From Trametes villosa (lineage: Eukaryota > Basidiomycota > Agaricomycetes > Polyporales > Polyporaceae), in contig PUDQ02000039.1 of assembly GCA_002964805.2 (NCBI GenBank), positions 62,001 through 126,000 of the forward strand: DNA of 64,000 nt, written 5' to 3'. The notes under the pieces are model-generated. The model made no database searches. It was not told where the DNA came from and saw only the letters and a list, made by a program, of their open reading frames with translations. This document shows positions 13,307 through 25,279 of the stretch, piece after piece; the first letter of the stretch is position 1, and each line of letters opens with the position of its first letter. A program made the translations under genes and the position numbers.

Positions 13307-16300
13307 CCCATTTCTGCACCTTGTGGACAGCCCGTTTTATCACTACATGCTGTATCAGTTCCTTAGCTCTCCTTTATTGACCATGATTCCGTGTGCCGCT
13401 GATGTGTTGATCACTGCGCTCGCCACACCTGCCGAGTGCGAGCCCGAGGTAGACCTACATCCACTTCAGCCCCGCCGCTGGGCGAGCCGTTGAAGACGTT
13501 CGTGTTGCGCTCGTCGAGCTCCCGGGATGCGTCGGCGTCGATGCGGGCGAGCAAACACCACATGCTCTCGACGCCGAGAGCTACGAGCGTGATCAACGTG
13601 CGGGAGGTAACGTCATCGAGGCGATCGTTGAGAGGAAAGCTATGCGTGTGCGTGTGGGTAGAGGGCGTAAAAGTGAGGGTGCGTGACCGTCCCCGCGGCG
13701 ACGGAGACGCGTAACTCGACGGGGCGCGCCAGAACGGGCAATCTACTTGGACGAAGTTCGAAGGGCTCCCTGAACTCCGGATCCAGTATTCAAGACGTCT
13801 GCACACCGCGCTGCTATGCACAATGTCCGCTTGCCAAGTGTATCATCTTCGTACTTGCCTTGTTTGAGCGACGAACACAGTGCCCGCCCAATGAGTACTG
13901 GTGCCTGTGCCTGCTCCGTTGAGCCGCAGATCGATTTAACACCACATATAATTGTCGTTTAGCCTGCCACCTGAGACCCTTGATTGCGGCTCCGGGCACG
14001 ACACGCTGAACTTTGCCATCACCTCGACCCCGTTTTCGCCGCCTCACCCGCGCGACTACGCCTCCAGTGTGTACCGAGGGCAGCGACATGGTAGCGTCGA
14101 GCCGCACGTGGCCAAAAGCAACGATTTCACGTTCTGGGTCACCAAACAAAGTCTCCGCGCCCTTCATCGGAAGCAGCACGGAGCTGGGGGGAACCGATCC
14201 TGACTGTGAAGTTCAGAAGTTGGGCGGCCGGAGCTGTAGGAGCGACTCAGTCCGCCGGGGCGTGTCGTTGCCATATGACTCGCTCCGCGATCGATAGGAA
14301 ATGTGCGCGGGTGCGGCGCCGTTGCCATCTGCCCGTGCGACTGTGGGCCACAATGACTTGTCAGAGGACATGTCGCCCTCGGCGCCGGCGATCCAAAGAT
14401 GCGGTATACGAAGAGGAAGAGTCCGCGCTCGTGGTGTACGACCGCAGGTGGTGTGCTGGAAGGGGAGTCTAGCCGAGCATGCACCTTATGTGGGTAGGCG
14501 GCAATGTGGTCGCAGACATTGTGTCTGTGGGTCAGTGCACGGTGTTTGTAGAAATATCAATCTGCGGAATCAGACCGCGAGAGCCCGGAGGGGGAACGCA
14601 ACCTGACGATGCCAGCGTATGCACCGTAGCTGAGGATGATCCGGATCTGTACGCCCGGCATCTAATTGCGATAGTGAGAAGCCGGTGTCGGGCCATCCCG
14701 CTGCGCGAGCCCGCTGCCTGCCGGGCGGTCAGCGAGGTGAAAAAAGCAGTGCCTGTCAAGAGAGAAACATACGACGGAAGAGCGTCTGACAAAGGGAGCA
14801 CGCGAGCAGCCGTGATGGGTAACAGAGACGGTGTTGCCTTGTGCTCGCGCCTGGACGCAGAAGTGTCGAGGAAAAAGATAAGAAAGACGCAGAATGACCG
14901 GTGAATTCGGAGTATTGGCAAAGCGGGCGGAGAATGTGAAGATGAGCTGGAGCGATGAAGCCGAGGCTGCGTGCTACTCAGCGTGCGGTCGGATCAGCCG
15001 TCGCACTTACGTCTTGCGTTTTGCAACGCCGCCGAAGAACGCCATACACCGAGGCATCAACTGAGTGCGCTGCTGAGCTGATTCCTTGAACATTAACTTA
15101 GCAATGCTTGGGCTTGAGGATGCTCCGATCTGCGCGCGCGCACACACACGCACGCACGCACGCACGCACACACGAGGTTCGGGATTTGTACGATCCCTCC
15201 CGCCTTCTGTTTATACAATCTCAGCCACAGAACCTTCGCACGGCTCAAGCAACACCTACGCCTGGAACCCGAGCTCAGCTATGGCTCCCGCTGTCGCACA
15301 ACGTGTCCCGGCGCGACGAGGCACGCGAGTGGGCATAACAGAATCGCGTAAGCGTACAACAGCAACGACTCCGCGATCAACACTCCGGGCGGTGTGCTGC
15401 TCGGCGCGCCCTTGGACTTAACCCACGCTCGCCGGCCAAACAGCAGACCTATCTCGCCCCGCGCGGGACGAGAGGCATCTTCTCGTTTGTGGTGGTGGCA
15501 GCCGAGGGATTGGCCACTGGATTGGGGGAGAGACCTCTGTGCGCCGCGACCTCATCGTGAATTCTCAGTTCTCGTGCGATAAGCTCAGTAAAGCGCGGTA
15601 AACGCTCCGTATCTCCTGTAGCGTTCTCCGCACTACAATTTGCGCGAGAGCAGCGACGCGGCACGCCGCCTGATAGAAGCGGATACGGATGGAGAGTAGT
15701 CCAGGTACGGACTGTAGAGCAGGATGGGCACGCCGATCGCAGTTTCGCATCGCACGTCGGCGCCGAATACATGATGCTGCGCTGGATCATTGCTAGACGC
15801 CAGAGATCGAGAACCGGCTGGCGAGTTCAGCACGGTGTTGCGGGGATGAGGGGCCCCATGATGGCGAAGCCTATGCTCGCGAAGAAAAGCGGCAGCAAGT
15901 GCTGATGGACAGGACCCAGGTGGTGCGCGAACGTCTCGTCCTACGGAAAGTCGCTCGCGCGGCGCTCGGAAATCTACTTTGCCTCGTGAGCGGCTTAGCG
16001 CGGCGCAAGCAGGGGGTGCGCGACGCAGGTAGGCATCAGCCCGATGAAATGGGCGCCTGAGGCGGGAATCCGAGTGCTATTGAGGCCTGTGTCGAGTTAA
16101 CATGTAAAGCGACACTCGCAGTGCAATGGCAGTGCGATTCAACCGCTATACCACGTAGCACGGCAATCATGAGGAGCACCCTTGCAGCGTCCGCGTCCAT
16201 CACGTTGCCCCCACCCCTCTCGCGGGGGGGGGTTTAAGCGCCGAAACGCTCATCTCAGGCCGCCAGCGCGTAGCGGCCATTCACGGCGGGATTCCCATAA

Positions 16301-16590
16301 GAACCCCAGGGGTTTAAGAAAATACTTTGCTGAAGCTATCCCCAAGCGTGCAGAAGTGTGAGGTTCAGACGACCATGTCTGGCATGAGATGAGGATGGGA
16401 TGATCCAGACCATCTATTGTTTATTGCTCAATCGGTACCAAGGGAGTAGTCACCGATGCCTGACGAGCATACGTACTGATGCAGGAGGCGTTTCCGCGCC
16501 ATAACACACTGCATACAGTGATGTTACGGTGCGACACACCCGAAAAATATCACCAAGTGTTATGAAATGATGCTACCCCCCTTTCCCGGA
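13307..16590. other. mostly gene-free; possible transporter relic on minus strand
   Basis: Minus-strand pieces between about 15300 and 15930 read as hydrophobic segments (LLPLFFASIGFAIMGPL near 15850-15910; LLLYAYAILLCPLACLVAP near 15330-15390), vaguely like a membrane antiporter, but stops and frame changes separate them. A CA/CG-rich microsatellite lies at 15137-15174. Frames at 13411-14904 are open on either strand, with nothing recognised. Confidence 0.3.
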
Positions 16591-17520
16591 AGATATGGGC
16601 ACCGATCATGATCCGCCGCCGGGGAGTGTCGCAACGGCTCGATCGGGTCGCCGACTAGCCAGGAGGAAGAGACGAGGCTGGGGTGCAACACGATGCGACG
16701 CAAAGAGGGTGGCTGCTTACCTGGGCGCGCATGCACACGCCGCAGCTGGCCCCAGCGGCATGCGACAGAAACGAGTGACGCGGTTAACCAGGACTGGAGG
16801 TATCACCCGTGGTCCCCGCACTTCAGCGGTTTCTCCGCCAGCGCAGGACGGACCGAGAGCAAAGCGACCCAAGCCTCCTCATCCGACGTGTGTGTCGTTG
16901 TGTTCCAGGAGGTCGCAGCGGGGCGGGCGGTCGCCTGAGGAAGACTCCGCCTCCCCGCAAGCGGTGATCGTGGGTTGCAGGGGGGCGGGGCGCGCCGGGA
17001 GGCGGTTCGACCGGTTACCAGCGGCGGCCGGCTGTCTGTCATCCAAGCAGTGAGAGCCGAGGGAGCCTGCAGCGACGACTGGGGGTCAGCCATCGCTCGA
17101 GCGTTGCCCGCCGACGTCTCTAGGAGCTGGGTCGATCGGACAGGCCGTCACGGCGATGTGGACCGGCAGTCGCCGTCTGCAGAGAAGAGGGCGGGGGACG
17201 CGGGGAAGGACTATGTCGCTCACCTGGGTCCCCTCCCGGGGAGGATGGGAGGTGGCGGTGGGGCGGGCGCACGCAAGCATGCGGTTTGACCGCCTGGAAG
17301 CGGCAGTCGGAGGTGTCGGCGCGCCATCGCTGCCGCCGGGAGGCATGCTTGCACGCTTGCACGAGCATACGCCTCCGCCTGCCCGCGTGTGCGCGCCGGT
17401 GGAGGAGAGGGGGCGCTGCAAGGGCGTCAGCGCGGTCAGAAAAGAGCCATGCGCGGGAGATGGAAACGCACCGAGTAAGGGTCAAAGGAGCATACACGGG
17501 AGGTACTAGCGTGCGCCCGT
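16591..17520. other. GC-rich, no supported gene; leads into repeat copy B
   Basis: Long frames here are open on both strands as expected of very GC-rich DNA. The right end, from about 17450, is shared with repeat copy A at 6930. Confidence 0.4.
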
Positions 17521-17950
17521 GCGCACGCCTGCCGGGTGATACAACACCAGACAAGCGGCGGAGGAGCTCGGATGGGGCCAGGGAGGCGGAGGGTGCGTGG
17601 AGGAGGTCTTGAGCGAGCCGGACAGGCCGTCCACGACGCGATGGCTGGTGATGAGCAGCTCCTGCGCACGCCTGCCGGGTGATACAACACCGGACAAGCG
17701 GCGGAGGAGCTCGGATGGGGCCAGGGAGGCGGAGGCCGCGCGGAGGAGGTCTTGAGCGAGCCGGACAGGCCGTCCACGACGCGATGGCTGGTGATGAGCA
17801 GCTCCTGCGCACGCCTGCCGGGTGATACAACACCGGACAAGCGGCGGAGGAGCTCGGATGGGGCCAGGGAGGCGGAGGGTGCGTGGAGGAGGGCTTCGCG
17901 CGCGGCCGCGCGGGGCTTGAGCGAGTCGGACAGGCCGTCCACGGCGCGAT
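17521..17950. repeat. 143-bp tandem repeat, about 3 copies
   Basis: The unit begins GCGCACGCCTGCCGGGTGAT at 17521, 17664 and 17807, an exact 143-nt period. It continues through GGACAAGCGGCGGAGGAGCT and GGACAGGCCGTCCACG. The first two units are nearly identical; the third has an extra GC-rich insert (CGCGCGGCCGCGCGG) and is slightly diverged. A single diverged unit sits in copy A near 7031. Confidence 0.9.
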
Positions 17951-18020
17951 GGCTGGTGTGCGGAAGCCGCCGGCGCCGTCTCCAGAAGGAGAGCACACAG
18001 GGAAGAGAGAGCATCAAGGG

Positions 18021-18272
18021 ATGAAGAGGCCCAACCGCGGCGATAGCCACGGAGGGGTGTGGACGAGGATGAGGACGAGGCGACGGCGGAGGACGAGAGA
18101 GAGCGACGCGGGCGACGCCGCGCGCGGAGCCGAACTCCACGTGGTGGCTGTGCTCGCGGGCGCTCCGGACTTCGCGTTTTCGTCCGCATCTCTCTCTCGT
18201 CCTCCGCCGTCTCCTCGTCCTCATCCTCGTCCACACCCCTCCGTGGCTATCGCCGCGGTTGGGCCTCTTCAT
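18021..18272. repeat. 82-bp-arm inverted repeat (foldback repeat copy B)
   Basis: Left arm 18021-18102 and right arm 18191-18272 are reverse complements with one mismatch over 82 nt, separated by about 88 nt. The arms carry GGCGATAGCCACGGAGGGGT. Such a structure would form a long hairpin in single-stranded DNA or RNA. The related copy A has a diverged version of the same layout, so this is a dispersed foldback-like family. Confidence 0.9.
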
Positions 18273-19230
18273 CCTCAACTACTTTTCTCACTTCCCCTGG
18301 TTCTGTTCAGACTTTGGCCATAGGTTGGCTCCCTATTCAGCTGCGTTCTCCGCGACATCGCCTGGTCGCCGCTCGACCCCCTTCTACCCCTCGCTCCTAC
18401 CCCTACTACCGCCATCCCTTCCCGTGCCGCACTCCCACTATCGAAACAATGCCCTCCGTAGAAGGAGCAACCCCTCTGGACCAAGCGATCGCTGAACTCA
18501 GCTTGTGCATTCCTGTCGTCTTAAACCACATCAGTACTGTCAAGCTGGGGCTAGATCAAGGGCTAGAAGTGGAGGTTGCTACTCTACCATCTTGTTCTAC
18601 ACTCCGCAAGGGCAAGCTCCGAGCATAACCTAAGTATGGAGTAGTAGAAGTCGAGCCCAGGTAGTCGCGAGAGGCAGGCTCACCCTCCGGAGTCCGAGTG
18701 ACCGTCCTGATGAGCTCGTTTTGTTCCGGGCCATCGCTAGGCATGGGAATATTGATTCGGTAGATAGGATGCAACGAGTATATAAGCAAAGCAGCCCTAC
18801 TGGCAGTAACCATGAGATAAGAGGTGCTGTAAGTACGAGAAAACGGACCCGCGTGAGGGACAAAGAACGACGGTCCACCTGGCAGCGACGAGGAGAAAAG
18901 AGGAAAAGCTCCTTTTTTCGCGGCTGGCCAGGTGAGGGCCCTCTGCGCGGCACAAACGCTGGGACGGCGCCCAGAAAAGCAACTGGGCGCGGCTCGCCGC
19001 CCGGAGGCGCGATACGACGGAGGGGCCAGCGCCTGGGAAGTGCGTCCAGGCGCGGTTCGCTGCCGCCGAGCACGGCGCGAGACGGCTGCCTCTCCGATTC
19101 GACTTGTGTAGACATTCTTTAAACCCGATTAACGTGCGCGTTGAAGCTGATCAGTCCTTGTTGCAGTATGACCTAGCGTGCGGAGCAAAATGGCGTTTAC
19201 ATTATAGAACAGATGGGCATCACCGCCTTG
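18273..19230. other. no firmly supported gene
   Basis: A short plus-strand frame starting at ATG 18449 (about 59 codons) could be an orphan exon. A stretch with repeated GGCGC-rich motifs lies around 18950-19085. No domain recognised. Confidence 0.3.
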
Positions 19231-20473
19231 CTAGGTATCCATGAGCTCGGCGAGCCGATCAAGATACGGAAAGCACTCACAGATACCCCAACCCATCACA
19301 TAGTAGGCTTCTCGGGCGGCCGCCTCTTTAGCAATCTGCTTGCTAGGACCTGTTCCCGTTCCCCGAACAATGCCGTTCACTGATACAGGCGTTTGTTCAG
19401 TCCGAATAGACGCTGGCAGTAGAGGAGCGACGGGAGACAGGTAACTTACCGATACATGACGCATGCCAGCACCCTGCGTGAGCAGGACCTGAGAATTTGG
19501 CGGTATATTCTACCGGCAAATAGCGCTGTTGGGCGATTTCATGAAACGACGGTAGGAACCCGGATTGTAGCCCCCCAGATGTGACTGGGTTGCGCACAGT
19601 AACAGTCTTCTGTGGGGGCGCACCGGGTGGCAGCAGGGGAGGAGCATGGACGGGCGGCGATGGATCGTGCGATTGATGTAGCAGGACACCTAGTTGGGTT
19701 TGTGAAGGATACGGATGCATTTCGAATATGACAGCACATACCGGCGTTCTCGCTTGGCTCTGGCATACCGGGTTGCTCGGGGTTATCTTTCTCAGAGCGC
19801 TGTGCTCGAGAGTGTTCGACAAGAAGCCAAATCCACTTCCGGGCAACCTCGTATCCTTGGTGCGAAACGACTGCCCCGACATATGAGCAAAACAGGGCAT
19901 ACGTCTCCTGCAAGATACGTGAGTACCGCACAATGAAGTCGAGTTTGCTTCAAGCCTCCCAGCAAGGACGCACCTCCGAGCTGCTGAGGTCGATGGCTGG
20001 ATGTCGGCACACCTTATCCCTCCATTGGTAGCGGGATATCCATTCCTCGACTAGCTCCTGCAATTCGAAACCAAGCCGCCGTCACAACCGTCCTCCTATA
20101 CGCGTATATGTTTGGGATTTCTTACCTTCAACTCGTCCTCGTTGAGATCCGCAGAACGCTGATGAAACAAGAGCTCCGCGTACGACGCCTGGAGCATCTT
20201 ATCGCCTAGGAAAGCGAGCCGTTGCCCGTCATGGAAGAGGCGTTCATTGTCGACAGTGACGTCGGGGCGCTTCATTGAGCGATGCACGAAGACCTCTAAC
20301 ATAGCATCACCGTCAATTGTGGGCGCAGGGATCATGATGTGAGAGAAGTCGATGGTATGGAACACGCTGCTACCGAGTGCAAGCGTTGTGAGGTTCTGCC
20401 GATGCGGTATGGGAGTCAGGGCTAGGTGTGTGGCTGCAGGAAAATGACGACGTCGGAGGTATTGTGATGGGTT
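19231..20473 (-). CDS. RNase III-like domain + dsRNA-binding domain protein, start unresolved
   Basis: Minus-strand exons: open frame from about 20473 to 20126, then 20057-19974, 19907-19742, 19689-19450, 19379-19231 (stop TAG). Introns are 52-70 nt with GT...AG ends and matching phases. The first part has the RNase III layout (LEVFVHRS, then LAFLGDKMLQ), followed by ETYALFCSYVGAVVSHQGYE. The C-terminal dsRBD is split by an intron: SFHEIAQQRYLPVEYTAKFS, then GTGTGPSKQIAKEAAAREAY. Active RNase III enzymes have a Glu in the LEFLGD signature and an Asp/Glu pair in the later helix; here the first is Ala and the later pair is not evident, so cleavage activity is doubtful. Such inactive copies can act as RNA-binding or ribosomal proteins. 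No ATG was found before the in-frame stop near 20485, so a short upstream exon is probably missing. Confidence 0.78.
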
Positions 20474-21539
20474 CCGATTTTCTCACGAATCGGGCGACGG
20501 GCTCTAGAATGATTACTTATAGCCACACCCTGTGCTTTATCGATCTCTCATCTCATTGGCCGCCAGCCGTCGCTCCCCTTGGTTCGCGCCTGTCGTAGGC
20601 GCGTGGACCTTTCTCCATCGCGCGCCTAAAGTTAGTCTAAGTACGTCTGATTTTGCGCTCGGCTGGGGTCCATCGAATCCGTTGCGCACTACACTACGTA
20701 TACAATCCTCTAGTCTCTTCACCAGACGTCATAGGGGGTCCTTCCAAAACGGGACAGCGGGACGGGCAGGAGAACGAGCAGAGGACCCCCCTACTATAAC
20801 GTCTGGTGGCTTTCGTATAGAGGGGTCACCTGGGGTGGGGTTGTCACGCCCACCCGCCATCGAAGCCTGCCAAACACGCCAAACCGTCTGTAGGTGTGAC
20901 ACGCTCGCGAGGGCGCGCCCGCTCGCACCCTCTAAGTCCTACGTACTCTGCCACGTTCTGCCCGCGATATAGTGCGCGCGCCCTTATTTTATGATAGAGA
21001 AATGCCCTCGCATGATAAAATCGTCTTCGCGCCTCTGTTCAGCTAACAAATGGCGCATATAAGCGGTTCGCGCGACCCCAGGAACCTCAGGACGCGCTCG
21101 TTGTCTCGTATTCCCCCGCGTGTAGCTCGCGCGCAGTTTACGGCACGTACGAATCAAGAGTAATTATTTAGCCACAGCGCGCGGCCTGTCGAGGGGATAT
21201 GCAGCGCAAGCCGTGAGGTCGCGGCAACGAACGTTGAAGGTTGCGCACACGCCCGGCGGGCGAGGAGTGACCGGTGTGATGTCACAGGACAACCCCCCAC
21301 CCCGTTACGGGGAGCTGAGGGTCACTGGGTAAGTTGTTTGCTTCCTCCGCCCTCGCATACGCACACAGTCCCCGCCGTCCCGACTCCTGCGCGCGCTGCA
21401 CGATCGTGCACTGTTGGAGGGAAGACGTATCCGGGGTGGAGTGACGTCGTGCCGTCTTATCTCAGTCGAAGTACGTGTGTCCAACAAGGTCCGCGGAGAG
21501 TTGTGCCTTCATATCTGACTATATGCGCAGGGAGATGCG
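20474..21539. other. gene-free, with a hairpin repeat
   Basis: No gene supported. The main structure is the inverted repeat at 20720-20808; the rest is GC-rich sequence with no recognised element. Confidence 0.4.
20720..20808. repeat. imperfect hairpin, possible MITE remnant
   Basis: Left arm 20720-20742 (CACCAGACGT...GGGGGTCC) and right arm 20782-20808 (GGACCCCCC...ACGTCTGGTG) are inverted copies separated by about 40 nt, with a few extra bases in the right arm. Flanks continue to resemble each other (CTCTAGTC versus CTCTATAC on the complement), so the original element was longer. No clear target duplication. Confidence 0.6.
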
Positions 21540-23520
21540 CAACCACGACGAGATGGACGTCACTGGCTAAGGGGGTGACGGGGAAGAGGAGATCGAGGGC
21601 GAGCCGAGGGCCGAAGACGCGCCGAAGACGAAGCGCAACAAGAAACGCAAGTTTCAGCTGGACCTCGCGGCGCTCACGAACGAGGCGGCGGCTCGGCGAG
21701 ATGAACGAGAACCAGCACCAGCAGGCGAAGCTCACGAAGCGGTTCTGGCTTGACGCGCCCGAGCTCATCCGGACGGTCGAGGGGGGCATGACGATGGTGC
21801 AGAAGCTGCTCGCGTCGACGAACAAAGTTCGACGCTGCAGAGGTGCGCTCGCTGTGTCTATTTGGCTGCCAAGTGTGAATGTACTGACGGAGGTGCAGGC
21901 GGGGATCAAGAAGATGCTACATCTCATCTGGAGCAAGGACAACAACGCGACGTCCGAGGACGGGCGCGAGCTTAAGAGCGTGCGCTCGCTCCTGCTCGAG
22001 TTCTACCGCACCATGTACTTTGAGCCGATCCAGAACCTCGAGCCCAAAGCGCAGACCAACCGCATCGCGAAGAACATGATCGAGTGCGTCACTCTTGCCT
22101 TCCGCCTTCTATTATGCTGTGCTGACGGAACATGGTGCAGGATAACGTCTGAAGCGACGGCCGCGGAGTTGACAAGTCTCGAGGAGATGCTGCGTCCGCT
22201 CGTGGGCTAGGCCCGACGGTACGGCCTTGCAGGTTCGGTTGCCGACCGCGTCGAGACGCTAGTCAAAGTTGGGTTGGGCGAGCGGGGAAAGGTCTGTTGA
22301 TACAATGCACTCTGTACCCCCACTGACTCCCGTTGCGCAGAGTGACTTGACTCTAGCCAGATACACGTGCGTCGCGCTCAAGCGGCTCAACTGCTGCGTG
22401 AAGAAGGTGAAGGGCTCGCTGCACGATAAGCCGCTCCGCATCGACATGGAGAACCCTCTCTTCCGCAAGCTCCAGGACGCCATCGAGCGCCCGTGTCGCA
22501 TGAAGAGTGGTTCCCCATGGCCGAGCAGGCGATCAACACCGTCTACGCGCTCGGGGAGCGCCCGGACGTGCTCAACAGCAACCTCATCGAGAACCTGGCG
22601 CGCCGCGTGTTCGTGAAGAAGCCGCTCGCGAGCTCAAGCTCGCAGTCGCTCGCGCCGCAGGCCGAGAAGGACCCGGACGCTATGGACGAGGACGAGGACG
22701 AGGAGCACAAGCAGGCAGACCCGGACGCGACACAGCCGTTGTCGCCATCGAAGTCTGCGGCGTCGCAGGGCGCGGCGAGCAAAGGATACGGGTGACGCGT
22801 TCGAGCTGAGTCAGCTGCTGTTCGTTGTTGGCCACGTCACGATCAAGCAGATCGTCTGCCTCGAGCTCGTCGAGCGCGAGTGGAAGCGGTAGAAGCACGA
22901 GAAGGAAACCGGTGCGTGCTCTGATTGTCCGAAGTGTCCGGGGTCTGATTTGGTGTACGTAGCTGCGAAGAACGGCAGTGTGGGGGCGCAGGAGAAGAAG
23001 CAACAGGAGGAGCTCGACCAGGTTGCGGGCAATGCGGAGGATGAGATTGGCGAACGCATTGCGGCGATGCGCGAGCATGAGCTGCTTTATGGCTCGCAGT
23101 CTCTACTTGGGACGTTTGGGCCTATGCTAGTCCACATCTGCGGCAGTCCACGCAAGTTCAAGGTAGGTTCTCTCGACATGATTCACGTTAGCTGCTAACA
23201 TAGCGCCATGCAGAACCGGACGCTGCGGATGGCGGCAACACTTGCGTTCAGCAAGTTCCTGTGCGTGAGCTCGCAGTTCTGCGAGAAGCACCACCGGCTC
23301 CGTTCAAGATTCTCGAGACGTCCAAGGACCTGAGCATCCGCAGCAACATCGTGCTCGCGCTCGGCGACGTCGCGGTCTCGTTCAGCAGCATCATTGACGA
23401 GAACAGCGACGAGCTGTACACGGGCCTGTGCGACGCGGACATGGTGGTGAAGAATAACACACTCATGATGCTCACGCACATCATCCTAACCGGGATGGCG
23501 AAGGTGAAGGACGGCTCCGC
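21540..23520 (+). pseudogene. CND1: condensin complex subunit 1 (CND1/YCS4/NCAPD2) relic
   Basis: Plus-strand segments match the middle of condensin subunit 1: a basic/acidic stretch with FQLDLAALTNEAAA (near 21652), RTVEGGM, AGIKKMLHLIWSKDNNATS (from 21901), NRIAKNMIE, AELTSLEEMLRP, ADRVETLVKVGLG, LTLARYTCVALKRLN, KEWFPMAEQAINTVYALGE, a Ser/Asp-rich linker, LLYGSQSLLGTFGP, LRMAATLAFSKFLCVSSQF and KDLSIRSNIVLALGDVAVSF. The copy is truncated at both ends: sequence after about 23520 is unrelated, and no N-terminal HEAT half precedes it. Frame breaks and an apparent internal deletion (after 22210) mark it as a relic. Intact condensin subunit 1 is essential for chromosome condensation, so a complete gene should exist elsewhere. 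Confidence 0.85.
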
Positions 23521-25279
23521 TGCTAGGGCCCACCAGCTGCCTCCATTCCTTCGACATGCTCCTCCGCTGTAGAAGCACGTTGCTGCCGCCTCACAGAGTA
23601 TGCGGCGCGTGCCGTGTTCGCGCTCTGCAAAGAGACACCCCCTTCCCTCCACATTATGCCGGCCATGTGCCTGACGCGGGCTCGGCGGAGGCGGCCTGAT
23701 ACAGGCCCTTCCCGACAAATGTCCTCGAGATGGTCGTGTCGTGCGACGTGCATTGGCACAAGACGTGTAACATCTACTGGCACAGTGTGCGAGGTGGATG
23801 ACCATCGAGAGTGGCCCACCGTAGAGCAGGTCCAGGAGTACCTTGCCCCGCTTCCTGATCTCGTCGCGAAACACCTACAGCGCGTGATCCTCGCCTCTCA
23901 ACGCCTCCCAGTACTCCAGTCCCGCATACGATACGACTGCAAGAGAGGCGGCTGCACGATCGCGAGCCTCTACACAATGCGCCACTATCTACGCCTGGCG
24001 CGGCGCTTGCGCACGCTCCTGATATTCTCGGAGCATCCCCTCGCAGTCGAGCAAGGCCGTCGCGGTCCTAACCGCCGCCCGCGGGTGGAACGCCGCTGCA
24101 GATGGTGCCGCAAAGACTGGGCTGTTGATGACGAAATATGCCCTGTGAGAGTGCGATGCCCCGCCGCTCGTCGCCCTATGCGAGCCCCTCCTGGCCAGCG
24201 TCTTCACCGCGGTCCCGACGCTCCGCACGCCGCACTTCAACCTCGCGCCAGAGTGAGCTCTTCGCGGAGTATGCGGCAAGCGTGTTCGCGCTCTGCAAAC
24301 AAAACCCCCCTACCTCGACAACACCGCTTTCGACCCGGAACCGGGCGAGGCGGCCTGACGCAGGCCTCCCCACGAATGCCCACAGGATGGTCGTCCTACA
24401 CGACGTACACTGGCGCAAGGCGTGTGACATCTGTTCTTGTCGTTTCGACAGGGCGGAGGACCGCCGCAGATAGGCAGAGCGGGCTACCTTATGGTGGGCC
24501 CCCCTGCCGCGCACCCTTGTGACCTGCCAATCTGTGCGAGAGCTGCGAGACTGATCATTGTTCAGACAGGGTCACTGTAACAGACTGCCAGCGTAACGTT
24601 CGCGCCCATCGCAGCTGAAAACATCGCACCGCATAAGGCCCAACTATGTGTGGCACGCTATCCAAGTTGGATTCGCGATCAGTTAGTATTACGTAAGTAG
24701 CTGGCTTGGGGTCCGGTGTAATTATCGTAGTACTGCATAATGGATCTGAACCCTGCTCTCTCTCACGAGCTTATAGCCGGAAGGTGCAGTCGTTCTGTTG
24801 CTTAAATCAATGACTGGGTAGAGGGACGGGAGTTAAGTATTATATACACCATTGTCGCAACTACCTCAGGCTCTGCCAGGCCGTGCCGGAGGGACGGGAA
24901 CCCTATAGTAGATTTGATTTTCTGGCGCAAACTGGGATCACGTATACAGTACAAGCCCACATTCAGGCTATTACACACTAGGCTTTGCCACACCGAGCCG
25001 TCGCCACTTGCGCGCGTGTGTGCAGGCATTCAACTCAGCAGCCGTGGCATGAGGTGTCGCCTTGACGCCCACAGACGGCTTGTACTAGGACAAGTACGGG
25101 CTCCAGTGTACGAGCAAGCGGGTATACATTCAGGGGCGCACTGACCGCCCGCCGCTACGTGGCCCAACTGGATAGACTCCTGTTACAGCTGTTCGAAAAC
25201 GAACATGGGCCCCTGGTCGCAGATCTGCTCGTATTCAAACTTCTTGATAGGGCTAAGAGAATGTATGCATCAGACGGGC
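23521..25279. other. no supported gene; contains a duplicated segment
   Basis: Two diverged direct copies lie at about 23608-23775 and 24275-24432, sharing GTGTTCGCGCTCTGCAAA, GGCGGCCTGA and the run to GTGTGACATCT/GTGTAACATCT. Frames are open on both strands, with no recognised product. From 24520 to 25279 I see nothing beyond short frames. Confidence 0.45.

Noticed and set aside
15300..15930. Hydrophobic minus-strand segments suggesting a cation/proton antiporter.
   Set aside because: Segments are short, in different frames and separated by stops; the resemblance is too weak to call a gene or a relic.
16595..18323. Long overlapping ORFs on both strands (150-290 codons), some with Leu/Ser-rich repeats.
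   Set aside because: They lie across the 143-bp tandem repeat and the inverted arms. Both strands are open because of high GC, and the repetition at protein level simply mirrors the DNA repeat.
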